Source: Pandoraea terrigena
GTDB lineage: Bacteria; Pseudomonadota; Gammaproteobacteria; Burkholderiales; Burkholderiaceae
Direction: 5' to 3'
Assembly (NCBI RefSeq): GCF_902459705.1
Contig: NZ_CABPRU010000014.1
Location: 80,522-144,521, forward strand
Length of the DNA: 64,000 nt
Shown here: piece after piece, positions 44,992 through 54,895 of the stretch
How positions within the stretch are numbered: the stretch's first letter is position 1
Layout: each line of letters begins with the position of its first letter
Notes under the pieces: model-generated
What the model was told of the DNA's origin: nothing
The model's input: the letters and a program-made list of their open reading frames with translations, nothing else
Databases searched by the model: none
Position numbers and translations under genes: made by a program

Positions 44992-46629
44992 TCAGTAGCC
45001 GGCGGCGAGACCGTCGCGACGACTATCGCTTGCGGCAACGTAGCCGCGCTCCGGATCGTTGCGATCCAGACGCCAGATATACTGACCCGAGCCGAAGTCC
45101 ATGTACGGGTCGTCGATGGACTTCAACGAGTGGCCCATGGCGACCAGTCCGGCCACCGTCTCGCGGTCGAGCGTCGATTCGATGTCCACGGTGAAGTCGC
45201 GGTTGACCTTCCAGCGCGGTGCGTCGCAGGCCGCCTGGGGCTGCTGCCCGTAGTCGATCATCCGCACGATCGATTGCAGGTGGCCTTGCGGCTGCATATC
45301 GCCGCCCATCACACCGAAGCTCATCACGGCCTCGTGCTTGCCGTCGACCTTCTGCGTGAGGAACGCCGGAATGATGGTGTGGAATGGCCGCTTTCCGCCC
45401 TCCACCACATTGGCCGACTTCGGATCCATGGAGAAGCCATAGCCCCGGTTTTGCAGCGCGATGCCCAGGTCGGGCACCACCACGCCTGAGCCGAATCCCA
45501 TGTAGTTCGACTGGATGAAGCTCACCATCATGCCCTGCTCGTCGGCGGCCGACAGGTAGATCGTGCCACCGGCCTTCGGCATGCCGAAGTCGAATTGCGA
45601 GGCACGCCCGGGGTCGATGAGCTTCGCGCGCGCGGTCAGGTAGGCGTCGTCGAGCATCTGCTCGGGGGTCACTTCCATCGAACGCGGATCGGCGACGTAT
45701 TTGTACAGATCGGCGAACGCAAGCTTCATCGCCTCGATCTGCAAATGTTGCGAATGCACGCGATCGACCGCCATTCGCGATAGATCGAATTTTTCCAGGA
45801 TGCCCAGCGCCATGAGCGCGGCGATGCCCTGCCCGTTCGGCGGAATCTCGTGCACGGTGTACCCGCGATAATCCTTCTCGATGGGCTTGACCCAGTCGGC
45901 GCGGTAATTACGCAGATCGTCGGTCGTCATCGCCCCGCCATGCTGCGCCGACCATTCGGCGATGCGCTGGGCGATCTCGCCTTCGTAGTACGCGCGCGGA
46001 CCTTCCTTGGCGAGCAGGCGCAAGGTGCGCGCATGGCCCGGCATGCGGATCATTTCGCTCGTGGTCGGCGCACGGCCGTGCGGCATGAAGGTCTGCGCGT
46101 AACCGGGAAAGTCCTTGAGTTCGGGCACCGCCGCCGCCCATTTGCGTGCGACGATATGCGCCACGGCGTGTCCACGCTCGGCGATCTCGATCGCCGGCGC
46201 CATCAGATCCGCGAACGGCAGCTTGCCGAACTTCGCATGCAACGCCTCCCAGCCCGCGATCACGCCCGGCACGGTCACGGTGTCGAGACCGCGCATCGGC
46301 TGCTTGGCGATACCATGCTGCTCGCCGTATTTCTTGCGGAAGTAGTCGACGTTCCACGCCGCCGGTGCCACCCCCGAAGCGTTCAGGCCGTGTAGTTCCT
46401 TGCCGTCCCAGATCAACGCGAAGCAATCGCCGCCCAGGCCGTTGGAGACCGGCTCGACGATCGTCATGCAGGCGGCGGCGGCAATCGCGGCGTCGACGGC
46501 ATTGCCGCCCTGCCACAGCATGCGCAACCCGGCCTGGGCGGCCAGCGGATGCGACGTCGACACGATGTTGCGGGCGAACACCGGCATGCGCGGCGTCGGG
46601 TACGGATTCTGCCAATTGAAGTGCGTCAT
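44992..46629 (-). CDS. Gamma-glutamyltransferase-family enzyme, cytoplasmic (YwrD-like)
   Basis: A 545-residue Ntn-hydrolase with no signal peptide, so probably cytoplasmic. The large-subunit part has GGNAVDAAIAAAACMTIVEP and VSNGLGGDCFALIW; the autocleavage site is predicted before Thr356 in KAGGTIYLSAADEQG, where classic GGT has NTTHYS. It should cleave or transfer gamma-glutamyl groups, or act on related N-acyl amides. Last gene after two ATPases, a binding protein and two permeases of a peptide importer, which suggests that imported gamma-glutamyl peptides or glutathione are cleaved inside the cell. Confidence 0.87.
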   Translation of the reverse strand: MTHFNWQNPYPTPRMPVFARNIVSTSHPLAAQAGLRMLWQGGNAVDAAIAAAACMTIVEPVSNGLGGDCFALIWDGKELHGLNASGVAPAAWNVDYFRKKYGEQHGIAKQPMRGLDTVTVPGVIAGWEALHAKFGKLPFADLMAPAIEIAERGHAVAHIVARKWAAAVPELKDFPGYAQTFMPHGRAPTTSEMIRMPGHARTLRLLAKEGPRAYYEGEIAQRIAEWSAQHGGAMTTDDLRNYRADWVKPIEKDYRGYTVHEIPPNGQGIAALMALGILEKFDLSRMAVDRVHSQHLQIEAMKLAFADLYKYVADPRSMEVTPEQMLDDAYLTARAKLIDPGRASQFDFGMPKAGGTIYLSAADEQGMMVSFIQSNYMGFGSGVVVPDLGIALQNRGYGFSMDPKSANVVEGGKRPFHTIIPAFLTQKVDGKHEAVMSFGVMGGDMQPQGHLQSIVRMIDYGQQPQAACDAPRWKVNRDFTVDIESTLDRETVAGLVAMGHSLKSIDDPYMDFGSGQYIWRLDRNDPERGYVAASDSRRDGLAAGY

Positions 46630-46712
46630 GGGACTGGCTGATAGCTCTGTAACGAATGATGAAATAGGCCTGCCGGGCCGCAGGGCTGACGAGGCTCGTC
46701 TCTCGCGCCGCG

Positions 46713-47636
46713 TTATTGCTCGCGCGGGTCGAGCGCGTCGCGCAAACCGTCACCCAGCAGGTTGAAACCGAGTACCGTCAGGAAAATGGCGATACCGGGG
46801 AAAATGGACATCCAGGGCGCCTGGTCGACGAAGTCCTTGGCCGTGTTGAGCATCGAGCCCCACGACGGCGACGGCGGCAACTGCCCCAGCCCCAGGAACG
46901 ACAGGCTTGCCTCCGCGATGATCGCGGTGGCCACCGTCAGGCTCGCCTGCACGATGATCGGCGGCAGCACATTGGGCAGGATGTAGCGCACGATGATGCG
47001 TGCGTCCGTCAGTCCGATGGCTCGCGCGCCCTCCACATACTCTTCCGCCTTGACGGTCAGCGCCTGCGCGCGGGCGAGCCGCACGAAACGCGGCATGGCC
47101 GACACGCCGATGGCGATCATCGCATTCGTCAGGCTCGCACCGAGGAACGCCGCCATCGCAATCGCGAGAATCAGGAACGGGATGGAGAGCAGCGCGTCGG
47201 CCAGGCGCGAGACGATGGCATCGACCCATCGGCCGAAGTACCCTGCGAGCAAGCCAAGCGGTACGCCAACGATCACCGCGATGCCCACGGACACCACGCC
47301 CGCCGCGAGCGAGGCACGCGCGCCGAAGATCATGCGCGCGAGCACGTCGCGGCCCAGCTCGTCCGTGCCGAACCAGTGCAGCGCGCTCGGTGCCTGACGC
47401 ACCGTCATGAAGCTCGTGGCGATCGGATCGTACGGCGACAGCCACGGGGCGAACAGCGCGACGATCACGGCGAACGCCACGATGATGGCTCCCACGACCG
47501 CCGCCCGGTTACGTGCGAACTTGCGCAGCCCGCGATGGCGACGGCGCGGCAACCGTTCGGGGCTGGCTATGGCCGTGGCGGGACGGCCCCCGTCGGACGT
47601 CGGCGATGCGGTAGAAGTCGTGGGCAATGCGGCCAT
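46713..47636 (-). CDS. Peptide ABC transporter permease (DppC/GsiD-like)
   Basis: A 307-residue permease of the dipeptide/oligopeptide/nickel class: N-terminal RFARNRAAVVGAIIVAF-like helix, GTDELGRDVLARMIFGARAS, the EAA loop EYVEGARAIGLTDARIIVRY, and IAEASLSFLGLGQLPPSPSW. It lies 13 bases after the DppB-like gene. Confidence 0.94.
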   Translation of the reverse strand: MAALPTTSTASPTSDGGRPATAIASPERLPRRRHRGLRKFARNRAAVVGAIIVAFAVIVALFAPWLSPYDPIATSFMTVRQAPSALHWFGTDELGRDVLARMIFGARASLAAGVVSVGIAVIVGVPLGLLAGYFGRWVDAIVSRLADALLSIPFLILAIAMAAFLGASLTNAMIAIGVSAMPRFVRLARAQALTVKAEEYVEGARAIGLTDARIIVRYILPNVLPPIIVQASLTVATAIIAEASLSFLGLGQLPPSPSWGSMLNTAKDFVDQAPWMSIFPGIAIFLTVLGFNLLGDGLRDALDPREQ

Positions 47637-47649
47637 GTTCGAAGAGATC

Positions 47650-48594
47650 TCAGGCGCGACGCAGGCGCGGGTTGAGCAAGACGTAGAGCACGTCGGCCAG
47701 GAGGTTGAGCACGATGAAGCTGACGGCCGTCACCAGGACCACGCCCTGGACCACCGCATAATCACGATTGAACACCGCATCGACCACCAGCTTGCCGAAG
47801 CCCGGGATCGTGAAAACCTGTTCCGTGAGCACCGCGCCCGCGAGCAGTTCGCCAAAGAGCAGCGCGAGCACCGTCACAATGGGAATCAGGGCATTGCGCA
47901 GCGCATGCTTGAGCACCACGGTGCCGCGCAACAGCCCCTTGGCGCGCGCCGTGCGAATGTAGTCGGTGCGCAGCACGCCGAGCATGGCGCTGCGCGTGTG
48001 GCGCATCAACTGCGCTCCCAGCGCCGCCCCGAGCACGAACGCGGGCATGACCATCGTCTTGAAGCTCATCCACAGGTCTTCGCCGGGCGACACATAGCCC
48101 GACGACGGCAGCAAATGCCAACGTACCGAAACCAGGAAGATCAGCAGGATGCCGAGCCAGAAGTTCGGGATCGACATGCCCGACAGGGCCAGCACGTTCG
48201 CGCCGTAATCGACGGCCTTGCCTCGGTTGGCCGCCGACAGAATGCCCAGCGGAATACCGATGCCGATGGCAATCACCAGCCCGAACATCGCCAGTTGCAG
48301 CGTGACAGGCAACTTCTGCGCGATGAGTGTCGTCACCGGTTCGCCCGTGCGCAGCGAGTTGCCGAGGTTGCCGCGCAGCACGTCGCCCATCCAGAGCGCG
48401 TACTGCGTGGGTAGCGGCTTGTCGAGGTGATACTTCTCGCGCAGCGCGGCGATGACCTGCGGGTTCTGATCCTCGCCAGCCATCGCGAGCACGGGATCGC
48501 CGGGCAACATCTTCTGCAGCCCGAAGATCATCATCGACACGATGATGAGCGTGGGTATCGCGACCAACACACGATGGATGACGAGGCGAAGCAT
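47650..48594 (-). CDS. Peptide ABC transporter permease (DppB/GsiC-like)
   Basis: A 314-residue permease with the class motifs MLPGDPVLAMAGEDQNP, the GLDKPLPTQY-like KYHLDKPLPTQYALWMGDVL, SGMSIPNFWLGILLI, and the EAA loop DYIRTARAKGLLRGTVVLKH. GGAG 5 bases before the ATG at 48594 sets the start. It lies 40 bases after the binding-protein gene. Confidence 0.94.
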   Translation of the reverse strand: MLRLVIHRVLVAIPTLIIVSMMIFGLQKMLPGDPVLAMAGEDQNPQVIAALREKYHLDKPLPTQYALWMGDVLRGNLGNSLRTGEPVTTLIAQKLPVTLQLAMFGLVIAIGIGIPLGILSAANRGKAVDYGANVLALSGMSIPNFWLGILLIFLVSVRWHLLPSSGYVSPGEDLWMSFKTMVMPAFVLGAALGAQLMRHTRSAMLGVLRTDYIRTARAKGLLRGTVVLKHALRNALIPIVTVLALLFGELLAGAVLTEQVFTIPGFGKLVVDAVFNRDYAVVQGVVLVTAVSFIVLNLLADVLYVLLNPRLRRA

Positions 48595-48634
48595 GACGGC
48601 TCCTGTGTCCCTGGTGATACCGGGCAAGCCCGGA

Positions 48635-50137
48635 TTAGCCCTTGAGGCTCACGCCACGCAGACGGATCAGCCCGTCCGGATACGCGACGAATCCCTGCAC
48701 CTTCTTGCTGAGCACGTACGGCCACGGCTGCACATACAGATAGAGGATGGGATTCTCCTCGGACAGGATCTTGCCGGCCGCGTCGTAGAGCGGCTTGCGC
48801 TCCGCCACGCTGGATTTCACACGCGCCTCGTTGAGCAGCTTGTCGACCTCGGCATTGCAGTACTGGCCATAGTTCAGGTTGCCCTTGCACGTGACGAACT
48901 GATGCAGGTTGCCGTCCGGATCCACACGTCCCGACCAGCCGTTGTAGAGCACGTCGAAGTCGCCGCGATGGGCGGCGTCAAGCGCCGCCGCATAATCCAT
49001 CGGCCGCAATTTCAGTTCAATGCCCGCCTCGGCGAGCATTGCCTGCAGCATCTGCGCCATCTGGTTGGAGACCGTGTTGTTGCCGAAGCTCAGCGTCACG
49101 TTGACCTTCTCGAAGCCTGCCGCTTTCAACAGCGCTTTCGCCTTGACGACATCGCGCTTGGTCGTCTTGATCGACGCGTCGTAGTACTGGCCCGAACGCG
49201 GCAATGCCTGGTTGGCCGGGGTGAAGATGCCGCCGCCGATCACGTGGTTGATAGCGTCGCGATCGATTGCCAGATCGAACGCCTGCCGCACGCGCTTGTC
49301 GCGCAACGCCTTGGGTGCGTTGGCCGCCACGTTGAACGTCAGGCCGTAGTAACCCAGCCCGTCGATGGAGACAAAGTTCAGGTTCGCATCGCGCTTGACC
49401 GAGGCCACGTCCGACGGCGCGAGGCGCTCGAGCATGTCGAGCGAGCCCGAGCGCACGTTGGCCAGGCGCACCGTCGTGTCGGGAATCGGCAGGAACACAA
49501 CCTTCTGTATCGGATACTTGTTCGCATCCCAGTAGCCCGGGAATTTTTCCAGTACCACGCGATCGTTCTGCACACGCTGCACGAACTTGTAAGGGCCGGA
49601 GCACACGGGGTGAGACTGCACGGCGGCATCGTCGCTCAGGGTCTTGGGCGCAAGCATCATGCCCGCGCGGTCCGACAGCGCGGCGAGCAACGCGGAATCC
49701 GGCGCCTTGAGCACGATGTTGACGGTGGCGTCGTCCACGACGTCGACGTGATCGATGGACGACAGCTCGCTCTTGCGATTGCTCGCTGGCAGGCTTCGCG
49801 CACGGTCTAGGTTTGCCTTGACGGCGCGCGCATCGAACGGCTCGTCATCGTGGAACTTCACCCCATGACGCAGCTTGAACGTCCAGGTCTTGCCGTCGGC
49901 ACTCACACTCCACGAAGTGGCGAGCATCGGCACGAATTTCAGATTGGTGTCGATATCGACGAGCGAGCTGCACAGCGAGCGCAGCACCATGCGGTCGACG
50001 ACCTGCGAACTGCGTGCAGGATCGAGCGACCCGATGTCCTCCTGCAAGCCGATGCGAAGGGTCGATTGCGCCATCGCAGCGGCTGTGCCGGTCGCCAATG
50101 ACGCCGCCAGAACAAGATCGAGCAGAACTTTTCGCAT
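48635..50137 (-). CDS. Peptide/glutathione ABC transporter substrate-binding protein
   Basis: A 500-residue periplasmic binding protein of the SBP_bac_5 family. The signal peptide is MRKVLLDLVLAASLATG to AMAQ; the mature start is STLRIGLQEDIGSLDPARSS. WSVSADGKTWTFKLRHGVKF and VRQAFDLAIDRDAI are family motifs. The family binds peptides, glutathione or nickel; the linked gamma-glutamyltransferase favours glutathione or gamma-glutamyl peptides. AGAGG lies before the ATG at 50137. The gap from the preceding ATPase gene is 41 bases. Confidence 0.92.
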   Translation of the reverse strand: MRKVLLDLVLAASLATGTAAAMAQSTLRIGLQEDIGSLDPARSSQVVDRMVLRSLCSSLVDIDTNLKFVPMLATSWSVSADGKTWTFKLRHGVKFHDDEPFDARAVKANLDRARSLPASNRKSELSSIDHVDVVDDATVNIVLKAPDSALLAALSDRAGMMLAPKTLSDDAAVQSHPVCSGPYKFVQRVQNDRVVLEKFPGYWDANKYPIQKVVFLPIPDTTVRLANVRSGSLDMLERLAPSDVASVKRDANLNFVSIDGLGYYGLTFNVAANAPKALRDKRVRQAFDLAIDRDAINHVIGGGIFTPANQALPRSGQYYDASIKTTKRDVVKAKALLKAAGFEKVNVTLSFGNNTVSNQMAQMLQAMLAEAGIELKLRPMDYAAALDAAHRGDFDVLYNGWSGRVDPDGNLHQFVTCKGNLNYGQYCNAEVDKLLNEARVKSSVAERKPLYDAAGKILSEENPILYLYVQPWPYVLSKKVQGFVAYPDGLIRLRGVSLKG

Positions 50138-50178
50138 GCGTGAGACCTCTTGTGGAAGATGGTGTGGAGAAAGTGTTG

Positions 50179-51276
50179 TTATGCGCCAATGACTGCATCG
50201 GCCCGGGCCTGGCGCGCGCGATACAGCGCAAGGCGCGCGCTCAGGGTTTCGCTGGGCGGCGCGGCGCGCGCGGGACTCGCCCCGGCGTTCTGGATCTCGC
50301 GCCAGAAATGACAGGCGACTTGCCGGCCGTCGGGCAGCACTTCGTCGACCGGCTTCTGCTCGCGGCAAGCGGCGCGCGCATGCGGGCAACGCGGATGGAA
50401 GCGACAGCCGGGCGGCGGCGCGGTCGGGCTGGGCAATTCGCCGCCGAGCGGCGCGCGCTCGCGCCGCAGGTGCGGACCGCTCGCCGGGATCGCCTGCAGC
50501 AACGCCTGCGTGTAGGGGTGCAGCGGCATGTCGAAAAGCGCGTCGGCACTGGCCAGCTCGACAATTTCCCCCAGATACATCACCGCCACGCGGTCGCTCA
50601 TGTGGCGGATCACCGCCAGGTCGTGGGCCACCATGATGAGCGTCAGGCCGAAGTCGTGCTTGAGGCGTTCGAGCAGATTGATGACCTGGGCTTGCACGGA
50701 GACATCGAGCGCCGAGACCGGCTCGTCGCCGACGATCACTCGCGGCTCTCCCGCGAGGGCTCGCGCAATGCCGATGCGCTGGCGCTGACCGCCGGAGAAT
50801 TCATGCGGGAAGCGTTGCGCGTAATCAGGTTGCAGACCGACCGTGCGCAGCAGCTCGGCCACGCGCTCGTCGCGGGCACGGCCTCGCGCGAGGCCGTGCA
50901 ACGCGATCGGCTCGCCAATCAGTCCACCCACGGTCATGCTCGGGTTGAGCGACGCGAACGGGTCCTGGAAGATAATCTGGAGTTCGCGCCGCAGCCGACG
51001 CATGGCGCTCGCGCCAAGCGTCATGATGTCCTCGCCCTGGTAGCGCACTTCGCCGCGCGTGGCATCGAGCAGGCGCAGCAGCAGTCGTCCCAGCGTGGAT
51101 TTTCCGCAACCGGATTCGCCCACGATCGCGAACGTCTCACCCGCCTGCACGGCAAACGACACGCCGTTGACGGCATACACCGTGGGCGCACGGGAAAAGC
51201 CGACGCGATGACCGCCGAAGTGCTTGGTCAGGTCGCGCACGTCCAGCAGCGGGAGCGGTGAGGATGGAGCGCTCAT
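50179..51276 (-). CDS. Peptide ABC transporter ATPase (DppF/OppF-like)
   Basis: A 365-residue ATPase with Walker [13 protein letters not shown], signature [15 protein letters not shown], Walker [14 protein letters not shown] and the oligopeptide-permease C-terminal Cys-rich element [14 protein letters not shown]. Its start overlaps the stop of the first ATPase gene by 4 bases (ATGA), and GAGG lies upstream. Confidence 0.94.
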   Translation of the reverse strand: MSAPSSPLPLLDVRDLTKHFGGHRVGFSRAPTVYAVNGVSFAVQAGETFAIVGESGCGKSTLGRLLLRLLDATRGEVRYQGEDIMTLGASAMRRLRRELQIIFQDPFASLNPSMTVGGLIGEPIALHGLARGRARDERVAELLRTVGLQPDYAQRFPHEFSGGQRQRIGIARALAGEPRVIVGDEPVSALDVSVQAQVINLLERLKHDFGLTLIMVAHDLAVIRHMSDRVAVMYLGEIVELASADALFDMPLHPYTQALLQAIPASGPHLRRERAPLGGELPSPTAPPPGCRFHPRCPHARAACREQKPVDEVLPDGRQVACHFWREIQNAGASPARAAPPSETLSARLALYRARQARADAVIGA

Positions 51277-52304
51277 AGGGCGACCTCTTCCATTGGGAAC
51301 GCGGGCGGCGTCAGGGATTCAACCGGCGCCAGCCAGCAGGCCACGCGATGCTTGCCCGAGAGCGTGCGCTCGACAGGCGCTTCACGTGTGCAACGCGCTT
51401 CGGCAAACGGGCAGCGCGGCGCAAAACGGCAACCAGCGGGCATGCGCTCCGGCGACGGCACCGCACCGCGAATGGTCGCGAGCGTACCCTCGCGTTTGCC
51501 AATCGAGGGAATCGCGCCCATCAGCCCGATGGTGTAGGGATGCTGCGGATCGTCGAAGATCTCATTGACCGTGCCGTATTCCACGATGCGCCCCGCGTAC
51601 ATCACCGCGACATCGTCGGCGACTTCGGCAACCACGCCCAGGTCGTGCGTAATGAGCACCACGGCGGTACCCGTTTCGCGCTGCAAGGTCTGAATGAGGG
51701 TCAGCACCTGCGCCTGGATCGTGACATCGAGCGCGGTGGTCGGCTCGTCGGCGATGAGCAGCGCGGGCCGATTGGCAAGCGCCATCGCAATCATCACGCG
51801 CTGACGCATGCCACCGGAGAGTTCATGCGCATAGTTGTCGAGCCGGGTCTCGGGTGCAGGGATACGCACCCGCTTGAGCATCTCGAGCGCCTCCGCGCGT
51901 GCGGCGCGGCGATCCAGCCCGCGATGGCGCCGAATGCCTTCCTCGATCTGATGACCAATGGTGAACGCGGGATTCAGCGAGGTCATTGGCTCCTGGAAGA
52001 TCATGGCGAGACGATTGCCGCGCAGGTCGGCAAAGTCGCGCTCACCCAGCGCCAGCAGATCCCGGCCTTCGAACCGCGCGCGCCCCGCCACGACATTGGC
52101 GGGCGGGCTTGGCAGCAACCCCATGAGGGCGAGCGACGTCACGCTCTTGCCGCATCCCGATTCGCCGACGATGCACAGCGTCTTGCCGGGATGCACGGCA
52201 AACGAGACGCCGTCGATCAGATTCGGCGCGTCGGGTGCTTTGGAGAACTTCAGCGACAGTCCGGTGACATCGAGCACCGGCCCAGCGTCTGCGGGCATGG
52301 TCAT
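51273..52304 (-). CDS. Peptide ABC transporter ATPase (DppD/OppD-like)
   Basis: A 343-residue ATPase, first gene of the importer operon. Walker [14 protein letters not shown], signature LSGGMRQRVMIAMAL, Walker B LIADEPTTALDVT, and the Cys-rich C-terminal CRFAPRCPFAEARC. The start MTMPADAGP at 52304 is the family-like one; an in-frame ATG at 52394 would add 30 residues running into the regulatory region. Divergent from a LysR gene. Confidence 0.93.
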   Translation of the reverse strand: MTMPADAGPVLDVTGLSLKFSKAPDAPNLIDGVSFAVHPGKTLCIVGESGCGKSVTSLALMGLLPSPPANVVAGRARFEGRDLLALGERDFADLRGNRLAMIFQEPMTSLNPAFTIGHQIEEGIRRHRGLDRRAARAEALEMLKRVRIPAPETRLDNYAHELSGGMRQRVMIAMALANRPALLIADEPTTALDVTIQAQVLTLIQTLQRETGTAVVLITHDLGVVAEVADDVAVMYAGRIVEYGTVNEIFDDPQHPYTIGLMGAIPSIGKREGTLATIRGAVPSPERMPAGCRFAPRCPFAEARCTREAPVERTLSGKHRVACWLAPVESLTPPAFPMEEVAL

Positions 52305-52396
52305 TGGCGCGTTGTGTAGGTCGGTCTTCCTGCCCTCGGTCCCGGCATGCCGGTCGCGAGGGATGTGCGTGACACGATTATGTCTTCCGCGCACGC

Positions 52397-52420
52397 AAAA
52401 GAAATATTAATATTTCTTTT
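52397..52420. promoter_or_regulatory. 24-bp perfect palindrome between ABC operon and LysR gene
   Basis: An AT-only core with half-site AAAAGAAATATT repeated as its exact complement. It lies 93 bases from the ABC operon start and 28 bases from the LysR start, as expected for a LysR operator that serves both directions. Confidence 0.75.
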
Positions 52421-52448
52421 TCATTCGTAAATTATTCTTAATCACTCA

Positions 52449-53318
52449 ATGCTTACGCTGCGCATGTTGAAGACGTTCCGGTTGGTGGCACAAACCGGCT
52501 CGTTCGCCGCGGCCGCCGAGCGTGCCGCGCTGACGCAGGCAGCCGTCAGTCTGCAGATGCGCGGCCTCGAAGACGCCGTCGGTCAGCGGTTGTTCGACCG
52601 GCGGGGTCGGCAGATCACGCTCACGCGTCAGGGACGCGATCTGTTTCCGCGTGTCGAGCAGATCCTGGCGCTCACTGCGGAACTCAGCGCCACCTCCGCT
52701 GACGCCATGCAGGGCCCGGTCACGATCGGCGCCGTGGTGTCGGTCATCGGGGCACTGTCGCTGGTCGTGGCGGAACTGAAGACCGCGCACCCGCGGCTCG
52801 ATGTGCGGCTCACATCGGCACGCTCGAACGAACTCACCGATCTGGTCGAACAAGGCGACGTCGATATTGCCGCCGTAGTGGCGCGCGCCGACGATGCACG
52901 CGTCGACGGACTGGTATGGACGCCCCTTTATACCGAGCCGATGGTCATGGTCGTGAATCGCGACATTACCGAATCCGACCCGCAGCGCATCCTCGACGAA
53001 CACGCGTTCCTGCGCTTCGACCGGCGCGTTCGCACCGGCATGGTGGTCGAGCAGGCGTTACACGCGGCGAAACTCAGTGTGACCGAATACCTGGAACTGA
53101 ACTCCATCGAGACAATCGTCGCGCTCGTGCGCAAGAACGTCGGCGTGTCCGTACTGCCGCAGTTGCATCGCGGCGACTGGCAATCAGACCCGCTATTGCG
53201 CATCGTGACGATTGCCGACCCACCCTTGCTGCGCACGGTCGGCATGATTCATCGCGAGCACGACTCGCGCACGCACGACATCACGGCCGCCATCGCCGGC
53301 ATGTTGCACGGTGTGTGA
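52449..53318 (+). CDS. LysR-family regulator, divergent from the peptide importer
   Basis: A 289-residue LysR-type regulator with N-terminal helix-turn-helix (TFRLVAQTGSFAAAAERAAL, TQAAVSLQMRGLEDAVGQRL) and an effector domain (about 90-285) containing VVSVIGALSLVVAELKTAHP. It is transcribed away from the ABC-GGT operon, and a 24-bp palindrome lies between them. Control of the importer, possibly by sulfur or glutathione status, is an inference. Confidence 0.9.
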   Translation: MLTLRMLKTFRLVAQTGSFAAAAERAALTQAAVSLQMRGLEDAVGQRLFDRRGRQITLTRQGRDLFPRVEQILALTAELSATSADAMQGPVTIGAVVSVIGALSLVVAELKTAHPRLDVRLTSARSNELTDLVEQGDVDIAAVVARADDARVDGLVWTPLYTEPMVMVVNRDITESDPQRILDEHAFLRFDRRVRTGMVVEQALHAAKLSVTEYLELNSIETIVALVRKNVGVSVLPQLHRGDWQSDPLLRIVTIADPPLLRTVGMIHREHDSRTHDITAAIAGMLHGV

Positions 53319-53400
53319 GGGGACGAGGTGACATAAGTCAAACAGCGCGAACCCTGTCGCGCCGTCACGAAAGACGAGAAGCCGTCTGCCGCGCATGCGA

Positions 53401-54735
53401 TCAATCGCGCGTCTCCAACGCCTTGTTGATACGCAATGCCAGCAGCGTGCAGACGGTGCCCGAGAGCAGATAGGCACTCACGGCGATCAGCCCGAACTCG
53501 GACGACAAGCCCAACGCCACGAGCGGCGCGAAGGCCGCGCCGAACAACCACGCGAAGTCGGTCGTCAGCGCTGCCCCGGTGTAACGAAAGCGTTGCTCGA
53601 AGTTCGAGGTCACGGTGCCGGCGGCCTGCCCGTACGACAAACCGAGCAGTGCGAAGCCGACCAGGATGAAGATGTCTTGCTGCGTCGATCCACCGCCCAT
53701 GAGGAACGGCGCAAAGAGCGCGAACACGCCAATGAAGAGGGCGAAAAGGCCCAGCGTGGTGCGCCGGCCGATACGATCGGCAATGCGCCCGGAAATCACC
53801 GTGCACACGATGGCAATCGCGGCACCGCACAGTTGCACGATCAGCACGTTGTTCAGATCCTGGCTGTTCTGGAGCGCAATCCACGACAGCGGGAATACCG
53901 TCACCAGGTGAAAGAGCGCGTAGCTCGCGAGCGCGGCGAAGGCGCCGAGAAAGATGTTGTAGCCTTGCGAGCGTACCATCTCGCGCGTGCTGATCGGCTC
54001 CAGTTGGCCCTCTTCGAGCATCTCTGTGTATTCGTGCGTGACAACCAGGCGCAGCCGTGCGAACAGCGCCACCACGTTGACGGCGAACGCGACGTAGAAC
54101 GGATAACGCCACCCCCACGTGAGGAAGTCGTCGGACTCCAGACTCCAGTGCAGGAACAGGAACAGCGAGGCCGCGATGATGAAGCCGATCGGCGCGCCCA
54201 GTTGCCCCATCATCGAATACCAGCCGCGCCGCTGCGGCGGGGCGTTCATCGCGAGGAGCGACGGCAGTCCATCCCACGAGCCACCGAAACCGATGCCCTG
54301 CACCAGCCGGAAGAACGCCAGCAGCCAGATGGCGCGATCCCCCAGCACCGAATAGCCCGGCAGGAACGCCATGCCGGCGGTCGCCGTGCCGAGCACGAAC
54401 AGCGCGGCCGTGAGCTTGACACTGCGTCCCCAGCGGCGCTGCACGTTCATGAAGAGTGTGGTACCGAACGGGCGCGAAATAAACGCGAGGGAGAAGACGG
54501 CGAACGCGTACAACAAGCCATGCAGGCTATCGGCGAACGGGAAGAAAACGTGTGGAAAGACGAGGACGGCGGCAATGCCGAACACGAAGAAGTCGAAGTA
54601 CTCGGACGTGCGTCCGACCACCACGCCGACCGCGATTTCTTCCGGCGCGATGCGGGACTTGTTCCCGTGATCGTGCGCCGTCGTTGCGGCGGTCACGCCG
54701 GGCGGCGTCGGCGATTGATGAGCACTGCTTGACAT
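53401..54735 (-). CDS. MHS-family MFS transporter
   Basis: A 444-residue 12-TM major facilitator of the metabolite:proton symporter (ShiA/KgtP-like) family: TSEYFDFFVFGIAAVLVFPH in helix 1, FAVFSLAFISRPFGTTLFMN, and LLAFFRLVQGIGFGGSWDGL. AGGGGG lies about 9 bases before the ATG at 54735. The typical GDRxGRR-like loop appears as VQRRWGRSVKL. It is alone, convergent with the LysR gene and divergent from cyoA. Substrate is unknown; dicarboxylates or sugars are usual. Confidence 0.9.
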   Translation of the reverse strand: MSSSAHQSPTPPGVTAATTAHDHGNKSRIAPEEIAVGVVVGRTSEYFDFFVFGIAAVLVFPHVFFPFADSLHGLLYAFAVFSLAFISRPFGTTLFMNVQRRWGRSVKLTAALFVLGTATAGMAFLPGYSVLGDRAIWLLAFFRLVQGIGFGGSWDGLPSLLAMNAPPQRRGWYSMMGQLGAPIGFIIAASLFLFLHWSLESDDFLTWGWRYPFYVAFAVNVVALFARLRLVVTHEYTEMLEEGQLEPISTREMVRSQGYNIFLGAFAALASYALFHLVTVFPLSWIALQNSQDLNNVLIVQLCGAAIAIVCTVISGRIADRIGRRTTLGLFALFIGVFALFAPFLMGGGSTQQDIFILVGFALLGLSYGQAAGTVTSNFEQRFRYTGAALTTDFAWLFGAAFAPLVALGLSSEFGLIAVSAYLLSGTVCTLLALRINKALETRD

Positions 54736-54895
54736 TATCGGACCCCCTCGCGGATCGGGATGACCATGACACTCGTGCCAGAAGAGCATCGCAGGTATCG
54801 TGAGTCGACGCCATAGGGTTTACCCTAAATTGCCGCTTCAGGGAGGGGAGTCCATGATGAACCCGGTCTGAGGCTACGGTTCCATCGATCGCAGC

